NCBI GenBank assembly: GCA_039619475.1
Contig: CM077115.1
Location: 138,334,172 to 138,398,171, forward strand
Length of the DNA: 64,000 nt
Direction: 5' to 3'
Source of the DNA: Icerya purchasi
Taxonomy: Eukaryota; Arthropoda; Insecta; Hemiptera; Monophlebidae
How positions within the stretch are numbered: position 1 is the first letter of the stretch; each line of letters starts with the position of its first letter. This document shows positions 34,985 to 45,194 of this stretch, in pieces. A program made the translations under genes and the position numbers. Under the pieces are notes generated by a model. That model had not been told where the DNA came from. It was given only the letters and a program-made list of their open reading frames with translations, and ran no database searches.

Positions 34985-35119
34985 AGCTACCGTGGCGTAC
35001 TCGAGGTTAGGCAGTGGTGTTTCGTTTGGGTCGAATTGGGTTCGATTTTCAAAAATTTCACTTGCGCTTCGTTAATGCCGCAGTTGACGCGCCCATAAAA
35101 AATAATAAAAAAAAAAAAG
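34985..35119 (+). mobile_element. tRNA-derived SINE, copy 2
   Basis: GCTACCGTGGCGTACTCGAGG at the head, GTTTCGTTTGGGTCGAATTG in the middle, TTTCACTTGCGCTTCGTTAAT and GTTGACGCGCCC at the end, and an A-rich tail. It aligns along its whole length with copy 1 at 21079-21217. Confidence 0.8.
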
Positions 35120-36799
35120 AAAAATTCCAGCATCCTCGAGGTACGTAAGCTCCTCCACCATATAAAAACGGTGTCCTCCGGAGAGGGTGTACTTTACGTA
35201 AAAAGCGAAAATTACTACCTATCCGAAAACCGCTCTAAATTCTCGTAAACTTCGAAATTAAAAGTTGGACAAGTAGAACGGAGTGGTCGTTACAATGCAC
35301 GATCATTTTTTTATTAGCACACATAGGCGAACGTACGTATGGCTGAAATTTAGAATCGGCTGAAATTTTTCTTTTCACACCATTTTTAAATAGCAATTTT
35401 AAAAAAGGAATTTTGCCGTTGTATGGCTAAGTTTCGTTTTGTCGAAATTCTTGGCTAAAATTGTCCCGTTTAAATTTTGCATTATTAATAATTTTTTTTT
35501 GGTGAGCGTTCAAGCATACAGTTTCCGGAATCTCGATGTTTAATTAAAATTGGCGCGAATTAAAATTCAGCGCTGCAAATTTTTACATATACATACTTGC
35601 TACGGATATATTTTTTTTTTTTTGGAAATTCGGTTAATAAATAAAATTCTAACGATTTTGCTACTTCGACGACCGTGGAAAGCTGCTTTCCCTTACAATG
35701 ATTAAAAACATAAAAATCCCTAATAAGTGTTACTTAAACAACGTGAATATTTATACATGGGACATTATTTTAATTTTATCACTAATTAAAAATAATATCG
35801 CGCAGTTTTTTTTAAATAAAATTTCCAAAAATATTTTTAAGATTATTAACCTCTTCTCGAACTGCTCGCGAGCAACGACGGAAACTTTAAATGAACATCT
35901 CTCTTCGATGGTGTGTTTTTCCGGCTTTAATCTTTCGAATTTTACACATAGACCATGTATAAAATGTTCTACGCGCAGTCTCTGACACAATACAATCTTC
36001 CTGTTAAAACAACGGGACACAGCATGCGGGCGAACAATTACATATACCTTCAGTCCTCTATTCGATGGCGAAGCAATTAGCGTCCCGCCCGACGACTGTT
36101 GTTCGGCAGTGGCGTTGTTTTGTAAAATAAACGAACACGGCAGAGGAATATTCATCATTTTCATCTAAATTACATATCGCGATTTCGTTAGACAGAATTG
36201 TTTACCGTGTACAATAATATCGTTCTACGTGTAATCGATAATTTTCATCTAAATGCTACTTGCTATATCCCGAGCAGATGTTTTTGAATATTATACAATT
36301 GTCCTTGCTGCCATCGCTCGCCTACAATGGCGCACCTTTACTGCCTTGTCCAAAATTCTCTACATCCGGAGCGTTCACATTTGCATATCGTAATTAATGA
36401 TAACGGTTGCTTCTTATCATTGTCGCATGTTCGATTTTTCTTTTTTTTTTTTTTGTCTTTCCACGCATATGCTCTGCAAATTCTGTTTAGTCGTTAACAA
36501 AGTCGTAAAACCGATAGACAACGATGTTTAGAAATGCGATTAATATAATGCGAAAGAAATATCGCGGGCAGTGGAAAACTAAAAATCAGTAGGCAAAACC
36601 TATCTGATCACGTTGTTTATGTCTACTTTTTAGGTGTTATTGGGCATAATTTTTATTGTGCCCCTCCCCTCACCAAAAAAAAAAAAAAAAAAAAAGTGTA
36701 AAGAAGAAAATAAACAAAGAAACAGTACGAAAAATCGTTTATTTCTTTAAAATTTTCATTGGTATTAGGATAAAATAATGGCGTTAGATTTAATTTTCC
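35120..36799. other. No confident gene
   Basis: A 137-codon minus-strand frame at 35751-36164 is the only notable open stretch and is listed separately. Otherwise this is AT-rich DNA with an A-run at 36676-36696. Confidence 0.4.
35751..36164 (-). CDS. Hypothetical 137-codon frame
   Basis: Starts MKMMNIPLPCSFILQNNATA and has balanced base composition in its first two thirds. The last third becomes AT-rich (FLEILFKKNCAILFLISDK), which argues against coding. A donor-like AAG|GTATAT and an acceptor-like TTTTAACAG lie 47 nt apart inside it. Splicing them would give a different, shorter frame. No family is recognised; it may be chance. Confidence 0.15.
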   Translation of the reverse strand: MKMMNIPLPCSFILQNNATAEQQSSGGTLIASPSNRGLKVYVIVRPHAVSRCFNRKIVLCQRLRVEHFIHGLCVKFERLKPEKHTIEERCSFKVSVVAREQFEKRLIILKIFLEILFKKNCAILFLISDKIKIMSHV

Positions 36800-37187
36800 T
36801 TAAGGGGATATTCTAGTCTAGAGGCATGAATTTAGATTTTTTCAAGCTCGATAAAAAAAAAAATATATATATATTTTTACTATCCATTTTATTACTACTT
36901 ACTTATATCCATGTTTTAAGAATACACGAAAAAATTATCAAAAAAAAAAAAAATTCAAAATTCACAAAGTTACAGGCTAATGAAGTGGAGGGGTAAAAAA
37001 AAAGAACGTGTCCTGGTCGACGCGATTCCGACTCTTCTAGTCATCTGAAACAAAAAAAAAAAGAAAAGAATCTTAATTAGTAAGGATGTGGATCTCTACC
37101 TCAGAGAAGAAAAAAAAAAATTTCGTAAAATGGTGACTGTTTGAAAAAAAAAGAGGTCAATTTTTTGAAAAAGAAAACAATATAAAA

Positions 37188-37605
37188 ATGATAAAAACTG
37201 ATCCCACAAATAAATATCAGGCAAAAATAAGGAAAATATTAAAAGAATCAGATTTGATAATAAATAATAATATCTCTAAATTCTTTATAAATATGAATCC
37301 AAAAGCTCCTCTATACTCAATCCACTATTAAAAATACATAAACCTGAAACACTAATAAGACCTTTAATAAATTACACAACAGCCCCTGAATATAAATTAG
37401 CCAAATTTATAACTAAAATAATAAAAAATAATATAACATTAAAAGATAAATATGTAATCAGAAACAGAATAAATGTATTTGAAAAATTACAAAACATAAC
37501 AATAAATAACAGAACTAAAATAATATCATATGATATATCAAATTTATATACTAATTTACCAATAAATGAGACTTTAGAAATAATTAAAAAATCAATAGTA
37601 AATCG
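37188..37605 (+). pseudogene. Penelope-like reverse transcriptase fragment
   Basis: The plus-strand reading gives KTDPTNKYQAKIRKILKES, then NPKAPLYSI. After a one-base frameshift comes LLKIHKPETLIRPLINYTTA, then PEYKLAKF and KIISYDISNLYTNLPINETL. These match the Penelope RT fingers (AP-LYGLPKIHKP, RPIV) and palm motif A (SFDV-LYTNIP). The fragment lacks motifs B to E and the endonuclease. It is a different fragment from the endonuclease at 21.6-22.5 kb, and whether the same family is involved cannot be judged because they do not overlap. Confidence 0.86.
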
Positions 37606-37611
37606 GTTTTA

Positions 37612-37938
37612 TTAGAAAACTTGAGATATCATGTCAACCGTGTTGAAAAAAGTAGTTCCGAGAAAAAGACGCGTTTCAAGTTTTGAAAGATTCAAGTAAA
37701 GTTTCAGACAGTCTAATTCATAGAACGGTACGTTATACATTTTATTAATCGGCCATTCCCCTGCTTCATACAATGAACCTTCTTCTACTTCAATTGTACA
37801 TTTTCTGAAGTTTTTTTTACTGGACGAACAGTCTTCTAGCTTCCTTTGAAGCATCAGAAGCTCGGATTTCAGAGCGTTCAATCCGAATCCCGCCTGACAG
37901 TCTAAATGTTCTTTTTTTTTTTGTCTATCTGGACGCAC
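37612..37938 (-). CDS. Unknown 108-codon frame inside the TTAA element
   Basis: An uninterrupted minus-strand frame with mixed, non-repetitive composition: CQAGFGLNALKSELLMLQRK, LEDCSSSKKNFRKCTIEVEE, then YNVPFYELDCLKLYLNLSKL. The Lys/Glu-rich first half could be helical. The frame continues upstream without an obvious start. It resembles neither piggyBac nor Penelope proteins. It may be a captured host exon or a remnant of the element's own gene. Confidence 0.3.
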   Translation of the reverse strand: MRPDRQKKKEHLDCQAGFGLNALKSELLMLQRKLEDCSSSKKNFRKCTIEVEEGSLYEAGEWPINKMYNVPFYELDCLKLYLNLSKLETRLFLGTTFFNTVDMISQVF

Positions 37939-38663
37939 AGCACTTCCTTTGTTACTTTTTTTTATCCATTTTACACTTAATAAATAAAATATTCACTCAA
38001 AATTTTATATTTTTGGACTGTACACAGACGTTTACGTTGCTTGAAAATTGAAACGATACTGACCTGAACTGAACACTAAAAAAAAAAAAAAAAAAAAAAA
38101 GATTTCAAAAAAATACGTTATACACAATGGCCTTCAATCGATTTTTAAATATATATAATGTATAAAAGAGTTTGAATTATCCTCTGGTAGTCGAAGAATG
38201 TCTAACACATATATATATTGTTTGATCCACTCCGACTGAGTCGATTTAGTTGCCGCGTCACGGAAATAGCTATAACTCCGTGTAAATAATTTTAATTTTG
38301 AAAAATCTTTTGAGGGACATATTCTTAAATGTCTAAACTATCAGAATATGTAAAAAAAAAAATCGATTTTTTCATATTTCTAGACTAGAGTATACACCCT
38401 TAAATTGCATGTTTATAAAACATATATGGTACATACACCAACATATATTTTTTAATTTGTTTCTGTTGTTTTTGGGCAGAATTTTTTACGTTTTACTTTT
38501 TTTCAAATAGGACACACGGCTATTGAAAAATCCTGCGTTCTCGAACATAAAACGTAAATTACATTTCAAAGAGGCGGAACAGACACAGCGTAAAGTACGT
38601 GATAACACAACCGTTAAAATAAGGCCGAAGCCTACCCCAAGTCTATAGTAGTGCAATAAAAAT

Positions 38664-39487
38664 GGCCTAGCCGGATAGTAGGCGGGTCAAAACTGCCTAT
38701 AGACGGATCGGCATGATAAGTACGACTACTTTTATTCAGCACTAGAAAAGATGACGATTTCTAAGTTTTTAGCCCAAAATATACTAATCCAATTATTATC
38801 ATGCTAAAAAAATAGGGACTTAAAGACAGCAGCAGCTTACCAAATAATAATGAATCATATTCTGAATGAGTAGTGCCCAATGCGGGCGTTAGCCGGTGGA
38901 CGGTAAGAAGTCAGAGACCTTTCGAATGCGGCCAAGGAACGGATAAGAAACCTGGTCAAGATAAGCACTCAATATCTTGAGTAATATAACCCAAAGAAAT
39001 ATACATACATATATTGGAAGGTTAGGTAGGTGTGATAACTTCAAGTTTCGGAGCGAATAAAAGAGCGGGTTTTCGCGTTTTTGGCCCTGTTTCAAAAAAC
39101 TTGGAGAAAAATTTCAAGGACATTCTTAGCATCAAAATACACAAATTAATTTATTTTGAGAAAACCATATTTACTGTTTCATTTTCATTCGAGCTTCTAA
39201 AATTTGAATCGCTTTAAAAAAATTGGATCTGAAAAAATTTATGATGATATAATTTGAGAATCTGTACAAGATCGTTCAAGGTTTTTTCAAATTGGTCAAC
39301 TAGAGACTGAAATATCATAAAAAAAAAAACCCTGAAAAACACATAATATTCGATTTTAAGGTTAGGTTAGCATATTTTGGACAGAAAACTTAGAAATCGT
39401 CATCATTTTTAGTGTTAAATAAGAAAGCATACATATCATATCGATCCGTTCATAAGAAGTTTTGACCCGCTTATCCCCGGCTAGGCC
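38664..39487. mobile_element. Inverted-repeat element (MITE), 824 bp, arms about 135 bp
   Basis: Ends GGCCTAGCCGG on the left and CCGGCTAGGCC on the right. The arms 38664-38800 and about 39345-39487 align as inverted copies (GCGGGTCAAAACT, ACGGATCG, GATGACGATTTCTAAGTTTT, CCAAAATAT). No target duplication is evident. Inside is AT-rich non-coding sequence. The superfamily is unknown. Confidence 0.85.
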
Positions 39488-39806
39488 CTTGAGAATATTT
39501 GCTAATTTCATTAGAAATTTCATTTTAAATAGTAATTCATTAGTTAAAATTAATAATTAATTTTCATTATTTAAACTAATATTCGATTGACATGCTATCA
39601 CTATTTATTCAGTAAGTTATAATCGACTTTTGCATTTTTGCATCGTGTATTCCATTATATTTTTTAACTTTAACTTATTATTGATGAATGGCTCGCGTCA
39701 AAACATTATTTTAATGACGCTATGTTTAACGTTCTTCGAATTTTGATTTAATATAAAACTGAATGCGTAATTTATACACACCAAAAATACATATACACAC
39801 ACATAC

Positions 39807-39863
<57 letters not shown>

Positions 39864-42091
39864 TGATACGGATTCGGTACTTTTGACGCTATCTTTTATT
39901 TGACGTTCGAGCTAGAAATTATTCTTTGATTTATTCATTAATTCTCGGCTTTTCGAACGTCGATATATTTTACATCGCCGCTTTGTCGTATCTTGGTTGC
40001 TTATTTGGCCGATACCAAAAATCCCCGAGTTCGGTGGCGTGATCGTAATGTGTTTCCTGAAAATCGATTATTGTACATTTAAATGTAGCACTGCTCATTG
40101 CAGCGAGAAATAGTCGAAATAGTCAAAAGAGGCGAGCGAGGAAAAATAATTCCTCCCTCAGATCGCTAGCCGATCGAATTCTTCAAAACATATTTCATGC
40201 ATTTTAAGTGTTTCATATACATATTTGATATAATAGTTATCTTTTATATAATATTTTTTGGGCCATTTTGGCCTCGCAAGGGGTTATGCCCTTTGACCTC
40301 TCTTGCTTTCATTTCTGTCTCTTTCTCTTCCATACTTTGTATAAAATGATCGAAGTTTACAACGTAATTCTTACTGGCATCTAAACAAAACAAATAACAT
40401 AATCACAAAAATCCTATCCTAACATTTAACTTTCATTATATAAAATTAAGACATTTTTTCGTTACATTTTTCGTTACATTTTTCGTTACATATTTCTTTA
40501 CATAAAATTGTAACCTTTTTTAAATAACAATAACAAAATTTCTATAAAATATAACAAACGTTACATAAAATTGGGACATTTTTCTAAGGGGGGCGTTGGT
40601 CATAATATCAAACTTCACAAATTCCTATATATGATGCATTTTACTAATTGGATACAAGACTAAAAACATATTCTGTTAAAAAATTATTTCTCTTCCCGTT
40701 TGTGTTTGTGCGCTGAAAGTTTTCGTTAATGATAAAATACGTGTGATCCCACACGAATGCGCTATAAACATATCTTTTCATAGTGTATTGTAATAAATAC
40801 GTTACAGTTTGCCTACAGGCTGGGTGAATTCCTTTCGAAATTAGTTATTTCGAAGTCTCTTAAAAAGTTTTGGTTCGGGGTTTTGTATCGAACTTTGTTC
40901 CCGGTTTAATCTGTACGTATGTTTTTATTCCATTTTTGTACTGATTAATCCGTAAATTTTGCACTATGCGGGCGATGATTTTGTGGTCTATATAAAAATG
41001 TAAATAGGTATTTAGAAAGAAATCAATATTCTGTTTCTGCATGCAATGAGGCTTTTTGTATAAATATATCTTCGAAGAGATGATCATCTATGCGCAAATA
41101 TTTTCTCTACCAGAGCTTAAAAGAACACTCGAGACATTTATGCGTTTAAATAAATAACGAAACAGTTTCTATGAAATCTTACGTTAAATATCTGAGTTTA
41201 TTTTGGAACATAATGTTCACGATCGCACTTTCTCAGTATCATTAACCTTCTTATCGGCCTCTCTGTAACTTTTCGCGGATCCTGTTGTTAAATTCGCTCT
41301 AGATTTGATTATGGATTGTGCTCATTTTATGACTCTAACGCGACTTTTAATTTGAAAAAAAAAAAAAAAAAGGGAAAAACGAAAATATTTTAAAATTTTC
41401 TGGACTAACATTACAGAAATATTTTAGCCGAAGGGGGTTCCTCATAAAATCTATAATTACCAGCGAGTCCCTTTTACTTCCGACGCTTACCTCGGAAATT
41501 AATAAATGATCGGAGAGATTTTCCCCCTTTTAAAATATGCCTTCGTTGACCAGAATAATTTACAATTACTACAAGTATCAATTCTTAATCCTGCGGTTCC
41601 GTCTTGTAATTTTGTCTTGCCTTATTTATTTTATTTTATTTCTTTCGATATGGGGATACATCTATCTTTAAATATATTTAGTTAACATTGGCTAAACTTC
41701 TGTTTCAAGCAAATAGTAATATTATCGTGACTTTATATGCAAAATAACGAGCGGTCTGCTTACTGATTTTGTATGCGGTTCGAAAATTCCGTGATGAGCT
41801 ACAATGTATACGGCGGACTTGTTCAGTACAAAGAACTTCCTTGATCTAACAATTTAAACTGGCATATTGCTCGTTGAAAATATTTGATAGCTGGAAATAG
41901 TTTAAACGCCTTTAATGCGCTGAAATTTAACATGTTTGAACCGAGGTTTAAACTATGGGCATCGCCCGTTTATTTACAATAAAAAATCTAAATGTGATCT
42001 TGAAGGAAGTAAAGTAAAAGTCAATTTGACCGGTGCTGTGATTCTCTCTCTTTTTAAAGAAGGTATTAGGATACGAAAACTGTAGAAAGTG
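39488..42091. other. No recognised gene; simple repeats
   Basis: Contains an (AT)n/(ACAT)n run at 39790-39860 and a small tandem array of CATTTTTCGTTA-type units at about 40453-40497. The remainder has only short, unrecognised frames. Confidence 0.5.
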
Positions 42092-42698
42092 TAACGGAAC
42101 CTAGAGGATCATATACTCGCAGGATGCCCACTGCTTGCACAAATGCAATACACGCACAGACATAATAATGTTGCTAAAATTATATATAAGGAGATATGCA
42201 AATTACACGGGGTATAATAATTAATAACGAACCGTATTGTAAACCACCTGATATCGCTGAAAATGAAACGCATAAGATATACTGGGATATTGAAAATGAG
42301 AACAAATAAAACGGTCGCTGCGAATCGACCTGATACATAATGTTAGTCGATAAGAAGAATAAACATGTGGCCCTTATTGATATTACAGTTGTGAATAACG
42401 AAAACATTCAAAATAGATACTCTATAAAAATAAATAAATGCATAGGGAATTAGCTATGGAGGTTAAAAGACTTTGGGCTATGATTAGTGTCAGGATAATA
42501 CCATTCGTTTTTTCAATAATAGCGGTCGTACCAATAAAGTCAAGTAAAGGTGCCGTCGAATTACTTCTAAACTACGAAAAACTAGTAGCCGATATTCAGA
42601 AAGCAGTTATCATAGATTCCACTCATATATGCAGAATGAAGATAGACGGAGGAAATCAAAGAACAAAAGTAAGAAAATCTAATAAAAAAGTAAACTAA
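42092..42698 (+). pseudogene. LINE C-terminus with a restriction-like-endonuclease pattern
   Basis: The plus-strand reading gives LEDHILAGCPLLAQMQYTHR then HNNVAKIIYKEICKLHG, then PPDIAENETHKIYWDI. A further segment reads NRPD (about 42328), MLVDKKNKHVALIDITVVNN and LAMEVKRLWAMISVRIIPFV. The order is a Cys/His end (HILAGCP, LAxxxYxxRHN), an NRPD, and a later IDI/IDV. I associate this with C-terminal PD-(D/E)xK-type endonuclease regions of some non-LTR elements. Frameshifts separate the parts. No RT is visible upstream. The family-level assignment comes from memory of consensus strings and should be checked. Confidence 0.65.
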
Positions 42699-43214
42699 AG
42701 ATCAAAAAGGAGAAGAAAACTGAAGAAGAATGTGAACGGCGAGAAGTTAGAAATGCGGAAAATATTTCCTATTCGTTAAATTATGTCTACGATTGACCAT
42801 TTTATATCGTGTCCAAACTACTTGAGCGCCGGAGGCATAGAAGAGGGGGAAAAAAGAGTTAGATAAGGAAGAAATGATTGGTAGCTTAAGGAAAGCAATT
42901 GTAGCTTGGATTGGGCGAAGATTATCAGAAGGAACGTTGAAAAATGCACGAGGAAATTTAAACATAGTGTGCCAATTTTTAAACTATTTTATTTTCATTT
43001 TTTATTTTATATTCTTCTGCAGTCGTTGTCCTACGAAGAGATGTTGTGAATACACTGGAACGTTTTTTGTCGCTTTTTATATATTGCCATCTCCTGTTCG
43101 TCTAACACGCTTTAGAGAGTTAATTCAACTTCATCCGTTCGAATGGTGTGCATTTTTCACGAAATTGTCATTTCCCGTTTGCTTTTCTTTATACGATATT
43201 TTATTTGTTTTGTT

Positions 43215-43690
43215 TTATTTTTTTTTTCGGCACGTCCGCTAGGGTCAACACCGAGAAACAAAAAGAAACGAAAGAGCCGTCAGCTAAATTTTGATTCGGT
43301 TAAATATTGACTGTAATAAAAGAAAACCAATAATTGGAACGATAGGTCGAGTGTCGAAAGACAAAATGTAAGATACGTAATAAAAAGTAGGAAGCTCGAG
43401 TGTGTTAACAGATGAGAACGTAAAATGCTCGACAGAAAGGGATGAACATTCAAAAGAGAAGTTATAATCAGCGAGATACCATTGCTTCATTCAGGCGGAG
43501 AGAGCAATTTAGGAAGGAAACAAGGGAAAGGCGAAAACAGGCGAAAGATAATAGACAATGATTAAGTCGCAGGCGAATAACAGAAATGACAAGAGAACGT
43601 GGCGGTGAAGGAAATTCAAAGAACCGGGGAAATTCGAAAGAAAGATTACGTTGAACAGATAGATAAAAAGAACCGTCACTGCACAAAGGA
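43215..43690 (-). pseudogene. LINE 3' end, RNase H-bearing family (copy 4)
   Basis: The T-rich tract at about 43217-43226 is followed by a decayed family 3' UTR. Two overlapping minus-strand frames (43468-43686 and 43284-43490) preserve the C-terminus: SVIRLRLNHCLLSFACFRLS, then FECSSLSVEHFTFSSVNTLE and LPTFYYVSYILSF. The same segments in the 60.4-kb copy read VRLRFNHSLLPSSRF and YCALSVERSALYS. Confidence 0.75.
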
Positions 43691-44638
43691 TGAAAAGTAA
43701 ATAGCCGATACCGGAATGTAGGGAATGGCGTTTTTTACGCGGACACGTGAGATTAGAATACGCATTTTTTTAAACGAAAAAACGATAGGAAGCAGCAATT
43801 CGAGAGTCAAAGGAACGCTTTTTCTAAGAGGTTTTTTCTGTTCTCATTACGTGATGTCCAAAGTATTTCATTATTTTTATTCTAATTTCTCGCGGTATTT
43901 AGGTGGCTCGAAACCGATTTGTTCGTTGTTTTAGCAATCCACGGCACTCTGAGCATTTTCACATATCGCAATTGTCATTTTATCTCCGTTTGTTTCGAAA
44001 CGTTCAGCTTTGAAAATATTAGGCATCAAACGAAACTTTGAAAATTCAAATGTCCGTTAATATGCAAATACAGTTTTAGCGTTTTCCATTATTCATTATT
44101 TTTTATTTTCCGATCCGCTTATACTTTCCACGAGAGAAGCCAAGTAGATAATGTAACACCGTTTCTAAGTATTCGTTTCTGCTGTTAACGTAATATTGCA
44201 TTCGTCTATTATTAGCCGATAAACTTGGTTTTTACTTTATTCGCTTTTAGGCCTCATATTCATTTACTAATTCTTGTACTAGAAAAATTTCATTTTATCT
44301 ATATCGCTTTCAATTATATATTCTTATGTATTACCTACCAACCGTCCACTGTTTATCCCCCCCCCCCCACCAGCAATAGTAGCACCGATATTCCTCTGCT
44401 CGTCATAAAGTAATTGAGGGCAGAACTCATTATGCTCACTACTCGTCATTTGTTTGCGTGCGCGCTATGGCCTTTAACAAATCATTAAGGAGGATTAAGT
44501 AATTTTGTAAGATAGAATATTCAAGTACGCATTACTGCTGTACCTACTACTGAAGAGCTGAGTGAGCATTCTAGTCACCGCCTATTAAACGATTAAAAAG
44601 GGAAGTTACGCAAATCATAGTTAGGAGAAACGTAACTG
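43691..44638. other. No recognised feature
   Basis: AT-rich. A C run lies at 44360-44368. No gene or repeat family is recognised. Confidence 0.45.
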
Positions 44639-44832
44639 ACAAGGAGACCCTACGGCCTTGGGGAAAGGAATTTCAATGATTTTTTGGTGTAGTGTGGTAG
44701 TATACCATATGGGTTGTAGTATCTGTAAAATATTAAGGTGCAATACTGGAATATAATCGAGAAAAATGAACCTTTTGCTTAACACTTTATGTATAGGTTA
44801 TTATATCTATAAATTATAGAACATTTCGCTTG

Positions 44833-44908
44833 AAATGGTCCTGGTCTAAGTAGCAACGTTCGTAACGCGTACACTCGATACGCGGATTCGAATCCAGCTG
44901 TGTACGCA
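44833..44908 (+). mobile_element. tRNA-like (SINE-type) segment
   Basis: TGGTCTAAGTAGCAAC resembles an A box and GCGGATTCGAATCCAGC is an excellent B box, about 40 bp apart. It is followed by GTGTACGC and a T-rich region. A full cloverleaf is not supported, so this is a SINE head or decayed tRNA copy. Confidence 0.5.
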
Positions 44909-45194
44909 TTTATTTATTTTTTCACTTGTTCATTTTTTTTTTTTTTTTTTTACATAAATAATTATAATTAATTAATTTATTAAGAAAAATAAATAAATAA
45001 TTTATATATTTACTCATTCATTTATTACTTATTGTTTTTTTTTTCAATGATTTTTTTATTATAAATTTCATTCTATTATTCCACGTCTAATATTTTTATA
45101 GTTTTACTTTTTATTAAAGTTACTACCATTTGAATTTTAGTAATTTCAATATTATTTACGATAGTTAAAAATTGATCTAGCTGTGAAACCCTTT

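Larger units (their letters stand above)
36800..38403. mobile_element. TTAA-flanked piggyBac-like non-autonomous element, 1.6 kb
   Basis: TTAA at 36800-36803 and 38400-38403 exactly brackets inverted ends: GGGGATATTCTAGTCTAGA on the left and, reading inward from the right, GGGTGTATACTCTAGTCTAG. Similarity continues inward about 190 bp in patches (TTAAGAATA; a CAC-AAGTTACAGGCTA versus CACGGAGTTATAGCTA block; CCGACTC versus TCGACTC). TTAA duplication with GGG/CCC ends is the piggyBac superfamily pattern. No piggyBac transposase is inside. It carries a Penelope RT fragment and an unrelated open frame. Confidence 0.82.

Noticed and set aside
44833..44908. Functional tRNA gene
   Set aside because: The A and B boxes are present, but the acceptor stem does not pair and no discriminator or 3' T-run is positioned correctly. 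It is SINE-like.
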